Assembly (NCBI RefSeq): GCF_900105765.1
Contig: NZ_FNTX01000001.1
Location: 558,001-622,000 of the forward strand
Reading direction: 5' to 3'
Source of the DNA: Ruania alba
GTDB lineage: Bacteria > Actinomycetota > Actinomycetes > Actinomycetales > Beutenbergiaceae
DNA: 64,000 nt
This document shows positions 34,428-41,985 of the stretch, one piece after another. Below the pieces are notes generated by a model. That model searched no databases. It saw only the letters and a program-made list of their open reading frames with translations, and was not told the origin of the DNA. The first letter of the stretch is position 1; each line of letters starts with the position of its first letter. A program made the translations under genes and the position numbers.

Positions 34428-34844
34428 ATGGAGATCAGCACGGGCGAGGCGACCACCCTGGGGCGTGAGGAACTCGTGGACCTGTACTCCGCCGTCGGGT
34501 GGAGCGCCTACACGCGCGACCCGGACGCCCTGCTCCGGGCGGTGCGCGGCTCGCACCGGGTGGGCGTGGCCTGGGACGGGGAGCAGCTGGTGGGTCTGGC
34601 GCGCACGATCTCCGACGGCGTCACGGTGGTCTACCTGCAGGACGTGCTGGTGCGCCCCTCGCACCAGCGCACCGGCCTCGGCCGCGAACTGCTCACCCAA
34701 CTGCTCGGCTCCTACGGCGACATCCGCCAGCAGGTGCTGCTCACCGACGACCGCCCCGAGCAGCGGGCCTTCTACACCTCGCTCGGGTTCGTCGAGACCC
34801 ACGATCACGACCCGGGGCTGCGCGCGTTCGTGAGACTGCGCTGA
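34428..34844 (+). CDS. GNAT-family N-acetyltransferase
   Basis: The 138-residue protein starts MEISTGEATTLGREELVDLY and contains the acetyl-CoA loop VLVRPSHQRTGLGRELLTQL and the late YTSLGFVETHDHD motif of GNAT enzymes. The acceptor is unknown. An in-frame ATG at 34422 is possible, but the TAGCCT box fits 34428 better for a leaderless start. Confidence 0.88.
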   Translation: MEISTGEATTLGREELVDLYSAVGWSAYTRDPDALLRAVRGSHRVGVAWDGEQLVGLARTISDGVTVVYLQDVLVRPSHQRTGLGRELLTQLLGSYGDIRQQVLLTDDRPEQRAFYTSLGFVETHDHDPGLRAFVRLR

Positions 34845-34864
34845 GGCGGCCCTCGGGCGCGGCG

Positions 34865-34870
34865 TAGGAT
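34865..34870 (+). promoter_or_regulatory. leaderless -10 box (TAGGAT) of the formylglycine-generating enzyme gene
   Basis: TAGGAT ends 8 bases before the ATG at 34879 and supports that start. Confidence 0.45.
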
Positions 34871-34878
34871 CGCAGGCG

Positions 34879-35856
34879 ATGACCGAGGACAATGTGGACC
34901 AGCCGAAGACCTGTTGCGCACCGGCGCGGGAGACCCCGCAGGGAGCACTCGCAGAGGAGAGCGTCGGGGAGGTGCCGGCCGGCGCGGGCCGCGGACAGCA
35001 CGCGGTCGAGCAGTGCGCGGTGCCGGCGCAGACCTTCCAGATGGGCGACGCCGACGGTGTCGGGTACCACGCCGACGGGGAGACCCCGGTGCACCCGGTG
35101 ACCGTGGACGCGTTCAGCATCGACGCCACCTCGGTGACGAATGCGGACTTCGCAGCCTTCGTGGAGGCCACCGGGTACCGCACCGAGTCCGAGACCTTCG
35201 GGTTCTCGGCCGTGTTCCATCTCGCCCTGGCCGCTCCTGAGGAGGCCATCATGGGGCGCGCGCCGGGCACTCCCTGGTGGCTCGGCGTCAAGGGCGCCGA
35301 CTGGGCACACCCGGGCGGTCCGAACTCCTCCGTCGAGGGCCTGGCGGACCACCCGGTGGTGCACATCTCCTGGAACGACGCCGAGGCGTACTGCCGGTGG
35401 GCCGGTCGGACGTTGCCGACCGAGGCACAGTGGGAGGCCGCCAGCCGCGGGGGAACCCAGGGGCACCGTTACCCGTGGGGTGCCGAGTTCCCCGGCGACG
35501 GTGACCAGTGGCGGGCGAACATCTGGCAGGGCCGGTTCCCGGTGGACAACACGGTCGAGGACGGGTTCCTCACCACCGCCCCGGTGCGCACCTTCAGCCC
35601 GAACGCCTACGGCCTGTGGCAGACCGTGGGGAACGTGTGGGAGTGGTGCGCGGACTGGTTCGACCCCCGCTACTACACCCACTCGCCGGCGCAGAACCCT
35701 ACCGGGCCCGAGCAGGGGATGGCCCGGGTACTGCGTGGGGGGTCGTTCCTGTGCCACGACTCCTACTGCAACCGCTACCGGAACGCGGCCCGCTCGTCCA
35801 ACACCCCGGACTCGGCGATGAGCAACACCGGCTTCCGGACCGTCTCGGCCGCCTGA
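34879..35856 (+). CDS. formylglycine-generating enzyme (sulfatase-activating, SUMF1-type)
   Basis: The 325-residue FGE oxidises the Cys of CxPxR in sulfatases to formylglycine with a copper cofactor and oxygen. The whole FGE-sulfatase domain is present: FQMGDADGVGYHADGETPVH, NADFAAFVEATGY, VVHISWNDAEAYCRWAGRTL, PTEAQWEAASRGG, GNVWEWCADWFDPRYY, and LRGGSFLCHDSYCNRYRNAA with the two active-site cysteines Cys292 and Cys297. The N-terminal ~45 residues (with CC at 12-13) are extra. Its likely client in this window is the sulfatase at 6188-7672. Confidence 0.95.
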   Translation: MTEDNVDQPKTCCAPARETPQGALAEESVGEVPAGAGRGQHAVEQCAVPAQTFQMGDADGVGYHADGETPVHPVTVDAFSIDATSVTNADFAAFVEATGYRTESETFGFSAVFHLALAAPEEAIMGRAPGTPWWLGVKGADWAHPGGPNSSVEGLADHPVVHISWNDAEAYCRWAGRTLPTEAQWEAASRGGTQGHRYPWGAEFPGDGDQWRANIWQGRFPVDNTVEDGFLTTAPVRTFSPNAYGLWQTVGNVWEWCADWFDPRYYTHSPAQNPTGPEQGMARVLRGGSFLCHDSYCNRYRNAARSSNTPDSAMSNTGFRTVSAA

Positions 35857-35861
35857 ACTGC

Positions 35862-36086
35862 CTACTGTCCGAGTGCGGCCAGCCCGCGGGTGGGGCGGCT
35901 GATGGCCGACGGCGGCCGGTCGCCCTGGTCCTGCAGGTCCACCCGGCGCACGCCACAGCCCGTGCAACGGACGTAGAGGAGGCGGCCCTGCGAGGTGTGG
36001 TGCGCCGACTCGACGACCCAACCGTGCTCGTGGGCGGCGAGGGGGACTGAAGGAGTGAGCGGCTGGTGCAGCTGATCGGTGGTCAT
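35862..36086 (-). CDS. small protein with a CxxC zinc-ribbon-like motif
   Basis: The 74-residue protein (MTTDQLHQPLTPSVPLAAHE) has one CTGC pair in LLYVRCTGCGVRRVDLQ and several histidines (AHEHGWVVESAHHTSQGR) that could complete a metal site. GGTGGA lies 4 bases before the ATG at 36086; an in-frame ATG at 36098 lies inside the 41-bp repeat. It was probably the divergent neighbour of the CGNR gene before the cassette entered between them. Confidence 0.6.
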   Translation of the reverse strand: MTTDQLHQPLTPSVPLAAHEHGWVVESAHHTSQGRLLYVRCTGCGVRRVDLQDQGDRPPSAISRPTRGLAALGQ

Positions 36087-36094
36087 GGGGTCCA

Positions 36095-36135
36095 CCATGA
36101 TGTAATGGTCTTATGCATCTCAACCCTTACGGCGA
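36095..36135 (+). repeat. 41-bp direct repeat, left copy (contains a duplicated promoter and start)
   Basis: The sequence matches 37710-37750 at 40 of 41 bases (G at 36107, T at 37722). It includes a TGTAAT -10 box, an ATG at 36113 and codons for MHLNPYG. In this copy the frame ends after 12 codons at a TGA (36149-36151), so it is a truncated decoy of the CGNR gene start. Confidence 0.8.
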
Positions 36136-36171
36136 TCTGGTCTCGCCCTGAGGTTGGTGAGAGCGCTGTTC

Positions 36172-36930
36172 TCAATGCCAGTCGCGTAGCAGTGACATCT
36201 GCAATCGCTGCAACCCTGCTGCAGCCCCGTCGACCATTGCCCATACGGGCCGGTTCACCGTCATTTCTCCGACCATCGTGGTCACGCGCCGTCGTTCGGT
36301 GCGGTCCAGAGGGGCTTCTCCTCGCACATCATTGGGGCGGATCAGCGTGCCCAGGACTGCGAAGTCGATCAGGTGACGGCGACGGTGGGTGTCCAGCGTC
36401 ACCCCATGAGCGGCTGACTTGGCGACCACTGCGCCGACGAGTGAAGGGCGCGGAACGCATCCTGTGCGGCCGTCGATGAGGACGGCCTGTGTTGAAGTCC
36501 GATTGAGGGCCTTCTGCGCGCCGGGCGTCTCGATCGTGGTGGCCCCGCCTGCCCCTCGCCGGCTCGCGGCCCGCTCGCCGAGGTAGCGAGGGATGAGGAG
36601 GTCGACGGTCGCAGAGCCGCGAATCCAGCGGTGCTGATGTCCGGACCGAGTGGTCCCGTCCGGGGTGAAGCCGAGGTCGACCAGCGTGCTAGTGATCTCG
36701 AGTAACGCCTGGGGGTGTCCGCGAACGTCCAGCACGGCGTCGGCGTCATTGGTCGGGCGGGTGGGCCAGGATCCACGTGCTGCGCACCACAGGTGCACGA
36801 GTTGGCCACCGACCAGGGTCCACCCGCTGGGGTGCCGGCTCTGCAGGTCCAGCAGGGCGTGCCAGCCTGCAGCCTGTTCGTCATTGAGCATCGGCACCTC
36901 GACTGCCTCGGTGTGGCCTGGCGTACTCAC
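36172..36930 (-). CDS. AbiEii-like nucleotidyltransferase, candidate toxin
   Basis: The 252-residue protein has the nucleotidyltransferase core: LVGGQLVHLW (Gly41-Gly42) followed by RPTNDADAVLDV (Arg58, Asp62, Asp64) and a third acidic residue in ATVDLLIPRY (Asp110). This is the pattern of AbiEii/AbiGii and MenT-type toxins, which add nucleotides to tRNA or other acceptors and stop growth, often upon phage infection. The GTG start overlaps the upstream stop (GTGA), so it is made from the same mRNA as the DNA-binding protein and is translationally coupled to it. It differs from AbiE in that its partner lacks an obvious AbiEi winged-helix layout. Confidence 0.75.
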   Translation of the reverse strand: MSTPGHTEAVEVPMLNDEQAAGWHALLDLQSRHPSGWTLVGGQLVHLWCAARGSWPTRPTNDADAVLDVRGHPQALLEITSTLVDLGFTPDGTTRSGHQHRWIRGSATVDLLIPRYLGERAASRRGAGGATTIETPGAQKALNRTSTQAVLIDGRTGCVPRPSLVGAVVAKSAAHGVTLDTHRRRHLIDFAVLGTLIRPNDVRGEAPLDRTERRRVTTMVGEMTVNRPVWAMVDGAAAGLQRLQMSLLRDWH

Positions 36931-37583
36931 GGCTGTAACTCGGAGCGGATGAGGGCTGCCGCTTGCTGAGCCTCGCGAGGGCCGCCGTCGGCAAGGTCAG
37001 CAGCGACCAGGAGCCATGGCACCGGTGCCTGCACTCGATGTGGTGCCACGTACAGCACGACGTTGCCCGTCTGGCCGAGTTCCTGTGGTGTCAGTAGGTG
37101 ATCGATGATCAGGTTGTCCAGATCGACAGAGGCGACATAGCCCTCCGCAAGGCGGTTGTCAGCCATCCCGGAGCGTCGGTCGCTACGCCCGGACCGTGCC
37201 AGGCGGTCATCGTCGAGCACCCCTGGGAGGTCGGGGGCGGCGTAGGTCAGACGTCGCGCTCGCCGGGCCAGCAGCGACCGCAACTTCGGAAGCGGCAGCC
37301 CTTCGTGGACGAGCTCGCGCCAGCGCCGCCGAAGCCGGGAGATTTCCGAGGGGGTGAGGTCGTGCGGATGCTGTCCGTGCGAGATGGCGACCAGGCCCCA
37401 CGCCGTTCGGGGGGTCAGCGGCTGACCTGGGCCACGGGGGATCGCGGGAAGGGATGTCGGGTCGATGAGCCACTGGCCGCCAAGCATGCGCCCGTGGAGG
37501 TGTCCGTGAGCGAGCATGTTCCGCACCCGGCGTGCACTGACGCCCAGGTGTGCAGCAACCTCGTCGACTCCCAATAGCGGCAT
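36927..37583 (-). CDS. excisionase-like HTH protein, candidate antitoxin/autorepressor
   Basis: The 218-residue protein starts MPLLGVDEVAAHLGVSARRV, an excisionase/MerR-like helix-turn-helix with a wing (LHGRMLGGQWLIDPTSL). A helical middle with a basic stretch follows (SRLRRRWRELVHEGLPLPKL, LLARRARRLTYAAPD), then a C-terminal domain (VASVDLDNLIIDHLLTPQEL, VPWLLVAADLADGG) that may bind the toxin. The start at 37583 is fixed by a consensus-like promoter whose -10 box lies 6 bases before the ATG; a longer frame to 37733 reads through that promoter. First in the operon, followed by the toxin with 4-base overlap, it has the position of a type II or IV antitoxin. Confidence 0.7.
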   Translation of the reverse strand: MPLLGVDEVAAHLGVSARRVRNMLAHGHLHGRMLGGQWLIDPTSLPAIPRGPGQPLTPRTAWGLVAISHGQHPHDLTPSEISRLRRRWRELVHEGLPLPKLRSLLARRARRLTYAAPDLPGVLDDDRLARSGRSDRRSGMADNRLAEGYVASVDLDNLIIDHLLTPQELGQTGNVVLYVAPHRVQAPVPWLLVAADLADGGPREAQQAAALIRSELQP

Positions 37584-37618
37584 GACAGTATTATTCCGAG
37601 TGCGGAACGATACTGTCA
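37583..37618. promoter_or_regulatory. 36-bp operator palindrome of the cassette
   Basis: TGACAGTAT (37583-37591) and ATACTGTCA (37610-37618) are perfect 9-bp arms. Inside, TTCCG and CGGAA (37594-37598, 37603-37607) also pair. The palindrome covers the promoter and reaches the start codon, the ideal place for autorepression by the HTH protein. Confidence 0.65.
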
Positions 37619-37619
37619 A
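37590..37619 (-). promoter_or_regulatory. sigma70-type promoter of the cassette (TTGACA / AATAAT)
   Basis: On the minus strand TTGACA (37619-37614) is followed after 18 bases by AATAAT (37595-37590), then 6 bases to the ATG at 37583. It is the strongest consensus promoter noted in this window and drives a leaderless mRNA. Confidence 0.6.
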
Positions 37620-37709
37620 CGTTTGATCGGCGCGCACGCCGCCACGACGTGGCCACGATGAGGTGAAGGTGCCTTCCTGTTGCTGCGTGGGTGAGTGCCC
37701 TCGCCCTTG

Positions 37710-37750
37710 CCATGATGTAATTGTCTTATGCATCTCAACCCTTACGGCGA
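37710..37750 (+). repeat. 41-bp direct repeat, right copy (promoter and start of the CGNR gene)
   Basis: This is the functional counterpart of 36095-36135. It holds the TGTAAT box (37716-37721), ends 6 bases before the ATG at 37728, and supplies the first seven codons of the CGNR protein. Confidence 0.8.
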
Positions 37751-38261
37751 GTATGCGGTGCTGCTCGCCGCGTCACTCGCGAACGACTGGCCCGCTGATC
37801 GGGCCGGAATCGAGGAGCGCACCCGCGAGTTCGGGATGACGCAACCGTTCCCCGAGGCTCCGGGAGATCACGCCGGCACCCGCAGGGTGATCGACGGCTG
37901 GCTCACCGTGGTGGACGCGCCCGGCGAGCAGGAACGGGCCGGGTTGCTGAACGCGCAGATGGCGGCGGTCACCGCCTACCCGCGACTGACCGACCACGAC
38001 GACGAGGGATGGCACCTGCACTACCGCGACGACGGTCACTCGTTGCCACACGTGCTCGCCGCGGTGATCAGCGTGGGCACTGCACTGCACCTGACCACTC
38101 GCGGGATGCACCGGCTGGCCCGGTGCGCGGCAGGGCAGGAGCCGGGAGACCCATGCTCCGCCGTCGTGGTGGACGTCACCCGCAACGGGCGGCAACGGTA
38201 CTGCTCGGTGCGCTGCGCGAACCGGGCCGCAGTGCGGCGGCACCGCGCACGGCGGGTGTAA
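37728..38261 (+). CDS. CGNR zinc-finger (ABATE-domain) putative regulator
   Basis: The 177-residue protein starts MHLNPYGEYAVLLAASLAND. It has an ABATE-like N-terminal domain (stress-linked ligand binding) and a C-terminal zinc-finger region LARCAAGQEP, then RYCSVRCANRAAVRRHRARR, in which CANR stands where CGNR is usual. Such proteins are presumed transcription regulators. It is transcribed leaderlessly from TGTAAT inside the right 41-bp repeat. The cassette upstream may interfere with or depend on its expression. Confidence 0.85.
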   Translation: MHLNPYGEYAVLLAASLANDWPADRAGIEERTREFGMTQPFPEAPGDHAGTRRVIDGWLTVVDAPGEQERAGLLNAQMAAVTAYPRLTDHDDEGWHLHYRDDGHSLPHVLAAVISVGTALHLTTRGMHRLARCAAGQEPGDPCSAVVVDVTRNGRQRYCSVRCANRAAVRRHRARRV

Positions 38262-38287
38262 GGCGGGCACGGGGTCGTGGGCATTCC

Positions 38288-38635
38288 TCAGGCGTCGGCA
38301 GAACCTTCGCGGTAGATCTTTGCGCGGGTGATGAGTCCCTGATCGTCGAGGTCGAAGACGGCGATCAGCGCCGCCGTCTTGTCCTGCTCGCTGGAGGTCC
38401 ACGTCTCAGTGAGCTCGGCGGCCACCACCGCTCCGCCGTCGATGATCCGGCGCAGCTGAAGGTGCGGAGTGAGGCCGGCCATGGCCGTGGCGAAGAATTC
38501 TCGCAGCGTGCCCGGCGGCACCTCGTAGTCACCGGTAACCCAGGTGGCGTCCGAATCGAAGTCGGCCATCAGGGCGTCGGCGTCGGCGGCGTTGAACGCT
38601 GCGAGATGACGGTGGATCAGGTCAGTGGCGCTCAT
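38288..38635 (-). CDS. SnoaL-like (NTF2 fold) protein
   Basis: The 115-residue protein reads MSATDLIHRHLAAFNAADAD, ALMADFDSDATWVTGDYEVP, RREFF-like LREFFATAMAGLT and AALIAVFDLDDQGLITRAKI, a small NTF2/SnoaL fold. The start at 38635 is supported by TAGGAT 8 bases upstream on the minus strand (38644-38649). The ligand or reaction is unknown. It is divergent from the Tad operon. Confidence 0.8.
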   Translation of the reverse strand: MSATDLIHRHLAAFNAADADALMADFDSDATWVTGDYEVPPGTLREFFATAMAGLTPHLQLRRIIDGGAVVAAELTETWTSSEQDKTAALIAVFDLDDQGLITRAKIYREGSADA

Positions 38636-38763
38636 GTGCGCCGATCCTACGCACGCCTCGACCGGTCCGTGCCGTGGACGTTGTCCACAGGCACCTAGCC
38701 CGTCGAGGAGATCGTCGCTACCGTGTTCGGACGAGTCGGTACGGGGCACTGGGGGAGAGGCGA

Positions 38764-39990
38764 ATGGCTGGGGGCGCAGCACTGCTCGAGTCCGAGGTGC
38801 GCGAACTCATCCGCCGCCGCGGCCTCGATCCCGCTCAGGACGACTCGGACGTGCGCGAGATCATCGCCGCTGCTGTGGCCGACTACGACGACCGATCCTT
38901 GCGGGGTCTGGTGCCCCGTCTGGACGACCTTGACCTGACGTCGAAGGAGTTGCATGACGCGATCTCCGGGTTCGGGCCGCTGCAGTCCTACCTCGATGAC
39001 CCTGAGGTGGAGGAGATCTGGATCAATGAACCGGGCAAGGTTTTCGTTGCCCGGCACGGTCGTCCCGAACTCACCACCACGCTGCTCACTGAGGAGCACG
39101 TGCACGACCTGGTTGAACGGATGCTGCGCACCTCCGGGCGTCGGCTCGACCTGAGCACTCCGTTCGTCGACGCCACCCTGCCGGGCGGGGAACGCCTGCA
39201 CGTGGTGATCCCGGACGTGACCCGCCGGCACTGGGCGGTGAATATCCGCAAGTACCTCGTCCGAGCCCGCCGGCTCAGCGACCTGGTCGCCCTGGGGTCC
39301 CTGACCGACCAAGCCGCCGCCTTTCTGCATGCCGCCGTTGCCAGCGGGCTCAACATCTTGGTGTCCGGAGCCACCCAGGCGGGAAAAACCACCATGGTGA
39401 ACGCCCTGGGCGGGTCGATCCCCGCCCATGAGCACGTCGTGACGTGCGAGGAGGTGTTCGAGCTGCAACTCGCGGGCCGTGATGTGGTGGCCATGCAGTG
39501 CCGGCAGCCGAACCTGGAGGGGACGGGCGAGATCCCGCTGCGGCGCCTGGTCAAGGAGGCGCTGCGGATGCGGCCGGACCGGCTGCTCATCGGGGAGGTC
39601 CGCGAGGCCGAAGCGCTCGACATGCTGATCGCCCTGAACGCCGGGATCCCCGGGGCATGCACGATCCACGCCAACTCGGCACGGGATGCTGTGGTGAAGA
39701 TGTGCACCCTGCCGCTGCTCGCCGGGGAGAACATCTCCGACCGGTTCGTGGTGCCCACTGTCGCGGCGGCGTTCGACGTGGTCGTCCACCTCGACCTGGA
39801 CCGGCGCGGCCACCGTCGGGTGGCTGAGATCGCCGCGATGTCCGGCCGGGTCGAGCAGGGGGTGGTGGAGATCTCCAGCCTGTTCGAACGGCGCACAGGA
39901 GAGTTGGTGCGCAGCGATGGCTTCCCGCCGCACGTCGAGCGGTTCGAGCGGTCCGGATTCGACCTGCGTGACCTGCTCGCGAGGCGGTGA
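38764..39990 (+). CDS. tadA: Tad pilus assembly ATPase TadA/CpaF
   Basis: The 408-residue secretion ATPase powers Flp/Tad pilus assembly. It shows the N-terminal segment FGPLQSYLDDPEVEEIWINE, Walker A SGATQAGKTT (Lys208), the Asp box region VTCEEVFELQL, and ALRMRPDRLLIGEVREAEAL followed by GACTIHANSARDAV. GGGGGAGAGG precedes the ATG. It opens a seven-gene operon. No tadZ/cpaE gene precedes it, unlike many actinobacterial Tad loci. Confidence 0.95.
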   Translation: MAGGAALLESEVRELIRRRGLDPAQDDSDVREIIAAAVADYDDRSLRGLVPRLDDLDLTSKELHDAISGFGPLQSYLDDPEVEEIWINEPGKVFVARHGRPELTTTLLTEEHVHDLVERMLRTSGRRLDLSTPFVDATLPGGERLHVVIPDVTRRHWAVNIRKYLVRARRLSDLVALGSLTDQAAAFLHAAVASGLNILVSGATQAGKTTMVNALGGSIPAHEHVVTCEEVFELQLAGRDVVAMQCRQPNLEGTGEIPLRRLVKEALRMRPDRLLIGEVREAEALDMLIALNAGIPGACTIHANSARDAVVKMCTLPLLAGENISDRFVVPTVAAAFDVVVHLDLDRRGHRRVAEIAAMSGRVEQGVVEISSLFERRTGELVRSDGFPPHVERFERSGFDLRDLLARR

Positions 39991-39994
39991 GCAG

Positions 39995-40846
39995 GTGGGA
40001 ACCGTCGCGGGCCTGATCTTCGGCGCGGGAGTGCTGTGCATCTGGTGGTCGTTCTGGCCGCGGGTACCGCGCCCGCGCAGCGAGAGGTCCAGTCGGCTGC
40101 AGGACCTGCTCGTCCAGGCAGGCATGCCCGGCGTCAGCCCTGGAGGGATGGTGGCCGTCTCGCTCGGTGTCGGTGTGCTGGTGCTCGTGGTGGCCTTCGG
40201 TCTCACTGCCTCGCCGCCCATCGCGGTCGCGTTCGCTGTGCTGGGCGCCCTCGCCCCGCAGGCATACGTGCAGGCACGTGCCCGACGGCGCAGGGTGGCC
40301 CTCCGTGAGCTGTGGCCGGACGTGGTGGACGACCTGTCCTCGGCCATTCGGGCCGGGTTGTCCCTCCCGGAGGCACTGATCAGTCTGGGCGAGCGCGGTC
40401 CCGAGCCGATGCGTGCCGAGTTCACCGCGTTCGCCGAGGACTATCGAGCCACCGGGCGCTTCGCGGACTCGCTCGACCGGCTCAAGGCAAGGCTGGCTGA
40501 CCCCGTCGCGGATCGCCTCATCGAGGCGCTCCGGATCACCCGAGAGGTCGGTGGCAGTGATCTGGGGCGGCTGCTTCGCACCCTCTCGCAGTTCCTCCGG
40601 GAGGACCTGCGTGCTCGCGGTGAGCTGGAGGCACGCCAGTCCTGGACAGTGAACGGAGCGCGTCTGGCCGCGGCGTCGCCGTGGCTGATCCTGGCGATGC
40701 TGAGCACCCGCCCGCAGACGGCCGACGCGTTCAACAGCCCCGTCGGTGCACTCGTGCTCCTGCTCGGCGGAATCGCCTCCGCGGGTGCCTACCTGATGAT
40801 GGTACGGATCGGCCGGCTCCCCGAAGACGTGCGGGTGATGCGCTGA
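39995..40846 (+). CDS. tadB: Tad inner-membrane platform protein TadB
   Basis: The 283-residue protein has two N-terminal helices (VGTVAGLIFGAGVLCIWWSF, MVAVSLGVGVLVLVVAFGLT), a type II secretion F-domain (LWPDVVDDLSSAIRAGLSLP, TLSQFLREDLRARGELEARQ, SWTVNGARLAAASPWLI) and C-terminal helices. The GTG start lies 4 bases after the tadA stop. Its end overlaps tadC by one base. Confidence 0.92.
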   Translation: MGTVAGLIFGAGVLCIWWSFWPRVPRPRSERSSRLQDLLVQAGMPGVSPGGMVAVSLGVGVLVLVVAFGLTASPPIAVAFAVLGALAPQAYVQARARRRRVALRELWPDVVDDLSSAIRAGLSLPEALISLGERGPEPMRAEFTAFAEDYRATGRFADSLDRLKARLADPVADRLIEALRITREVGGSDLGRLLRTLSQFLREDLRARGELEARQSWTVNGARLAAASPWLILAMLSTRPQTADAFNSPVGALVLLLGGIASAGAYLMMVRIGRLPEDVRVMR

Positions 40847-41775
40847 TGCTCACCACACTCTCCTTGACCGGCGGTGGGATCGGGCTGATGTTCGGTCTCG
40901 GCAGTTGCCTGGTGATCTGGCGACTTGCCGCCCGTCGAGTGCGGTTGATCGATCGCGTCTCGCCCTACCTGCGCGACCAGGTGGTCACCTCGCGGTTGCT
41001 TGCCGAGAGCCCGCACACCCCGTTCCCCACGGTCGAACGGATGATTCGGCCGTTCCTCGGTGATCTCGCCGCCTTCCTCGAGCGCCTGGGGAGTACGGCG
41101 GTCAGCATTCGGCGCCGTCTGATCCGCGCGGGCAGCCCGATGTCCGTGGAGCAGTTCCGGACCGAACAGGTGATCTGGTCAGCGCTCTCGCTCGCCGGTG
41201 GGCTGCTGGCTGCCCTCGTGCTTGCCGCCACCCGGCAGACGTCGCTGCCCGCGTTGATCGTGCTCGTGGCCCTCGCGGGGCTGGCCGGGGCTCTGGTGCG
41301 GGACACCATGCTCAGTCGCCAGGTGGCGGCCCGGGAGAAACGGATGATCGCGGAGTTCCCCACCGTGGCGGAGCTGCTGGCGCTGGCGGTCGGGGCCGGG
41401 GAGGCGCCGGTGGCTGCATTGGACCGAGTGGCACGCAGCACGCGCGGTGAGCTGTCCGGCGAGCTCAGCACCACGTTGGCCGATGTCCGCTCCGGGAGGA
41501 CCCTCACCGAAGCGTTGGAACGGATGGCTGCCCGGACCGACCTGAGCAGCATCGTCCGGTTCACCGACGGCGTCGCCACAGCGGTGGACCGCGGCACACC
41601 GCTGGCTGATGTGCTGCGGGCGCAGGCGCAGGATGCGCGCCAGGTGGGGCACCGAGCGCTCATGGAAGAGGGCGGCAAGCGAGAGATCGTGATGATGGTT
41701 CCCGTGGTGTTCGTCCTTCTTCCCATCTCGGTGGTCTTTGCGGTGTTCCCGGGGCTGTCGGTGCTGTCGATCTAG
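40846..41775 (+). CDS. tadC: Tad inner-membrane platform protein TadC
   Basis: The 309-residue second F-domain protein reads RRRLIRAGSPMSVEQFRTEQ, REKRMIAEFPTVAELLALAV, RSGRTLTEALERMAARTDLS, with terminal helices MMVPVVFVLLPISVVFAVFP. It partners TadB to form the membrane platform on which TadA acts. It starts within the TGATG overlap with tadB. Confidence 0.92.
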   Translation: MLTTLSLTGGGIGLMFGLGSCLVIWRLAARRVRLIDRVSPYLRDQVVTSRLLAESPHTPFPTVERMIRPFLGDLAAFLERLGSTAVSIRRRLIRAGSPMSVEQFRTEQVIWSALSLAGGLLAALVLAATRQTSLPALIVLVALAGLAGALVRDTMLSRQVAAREKRMIAEFPTVAELLALAVGAGEAPVAALDRVARSTRGELSGELSTTLADVRSGRTLTEALERMAARTDLSSIVRFTDGVATAVDRGTPLADVLRAQAQDARQVGHRALMEEGGKREIVMMVPVVFVLLPISVVFAVFPGLSVLSI

Positions 41776-41802
41776 CAAGGCTCTACACAGAAGGAGAAGA
41801 CG

Positions 41803-41985
41803 ATGAAGAACTGGTGGACCGGGGTCAAGACGCGCCTGCGGCAGGATCCCGAGCGCGGTGATGTGCCTGGCTGGGTGCTCGTCACGTTGATGACCGCGGG
41901 CCTGGTTGTGGCGATCTGGGCGCTGGCCGGGCAGCTCCTCGAGGATGTCTTCCGGACGGCGATGGAGCGCGTCCTCGGAGCATGA
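41803..41985 (+). CDS. small Flp-pilin-like protein
   Basis: The 60-residue protein MKNWWTGVKTRLRQDPERGD has a basic leader ending in Gly19 and then one hydrophobic helix (VPGWVLVTLMTAGLVVAIWA) and a short tail. This is the plan of class III prepilins, and it occupies the flp position after tadC. It lacks the conserved Glu five residues after the cleavage Gly, so its status as the major pilin is uncertain. AGAAGGAGAAG lies 8 bases before the ATG. Confidence 0.7.
   Translation: MKNWWTGVKTRLRQDPERGDVPGWVLVTLMTAGLVVAIWALAGQLLEDVFRTAMERVLGA

Larger units (their letters stand above)
36095..37750. mobile_element. putative toxin-antitoxin cassette bounded by 41-bp direct repeats
   Basis: Two overlapping minus-strand genes, a DNA-binding protein and a nucleotidyltransferase, occupy 1574 bp between two near-identical 41-bp repeats. 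The repeats copy the promoter and first seven codons of the CGNR gene, so the gene is intact at the right end and a stub is left at the left end. This is the pattern of insertion with target duplication or of site-specific recombination into a gene start. No recombinase is inside, so movement would need help from elsewhere. The mobile reading is inference; the repeats are seen directly. Confidence 0.5.

Noticed and set aside
36095-37750. Insertion sequence
   Set aside because: No transposase and no terminal inverted repeats; the repeats are direct and gene-derived.
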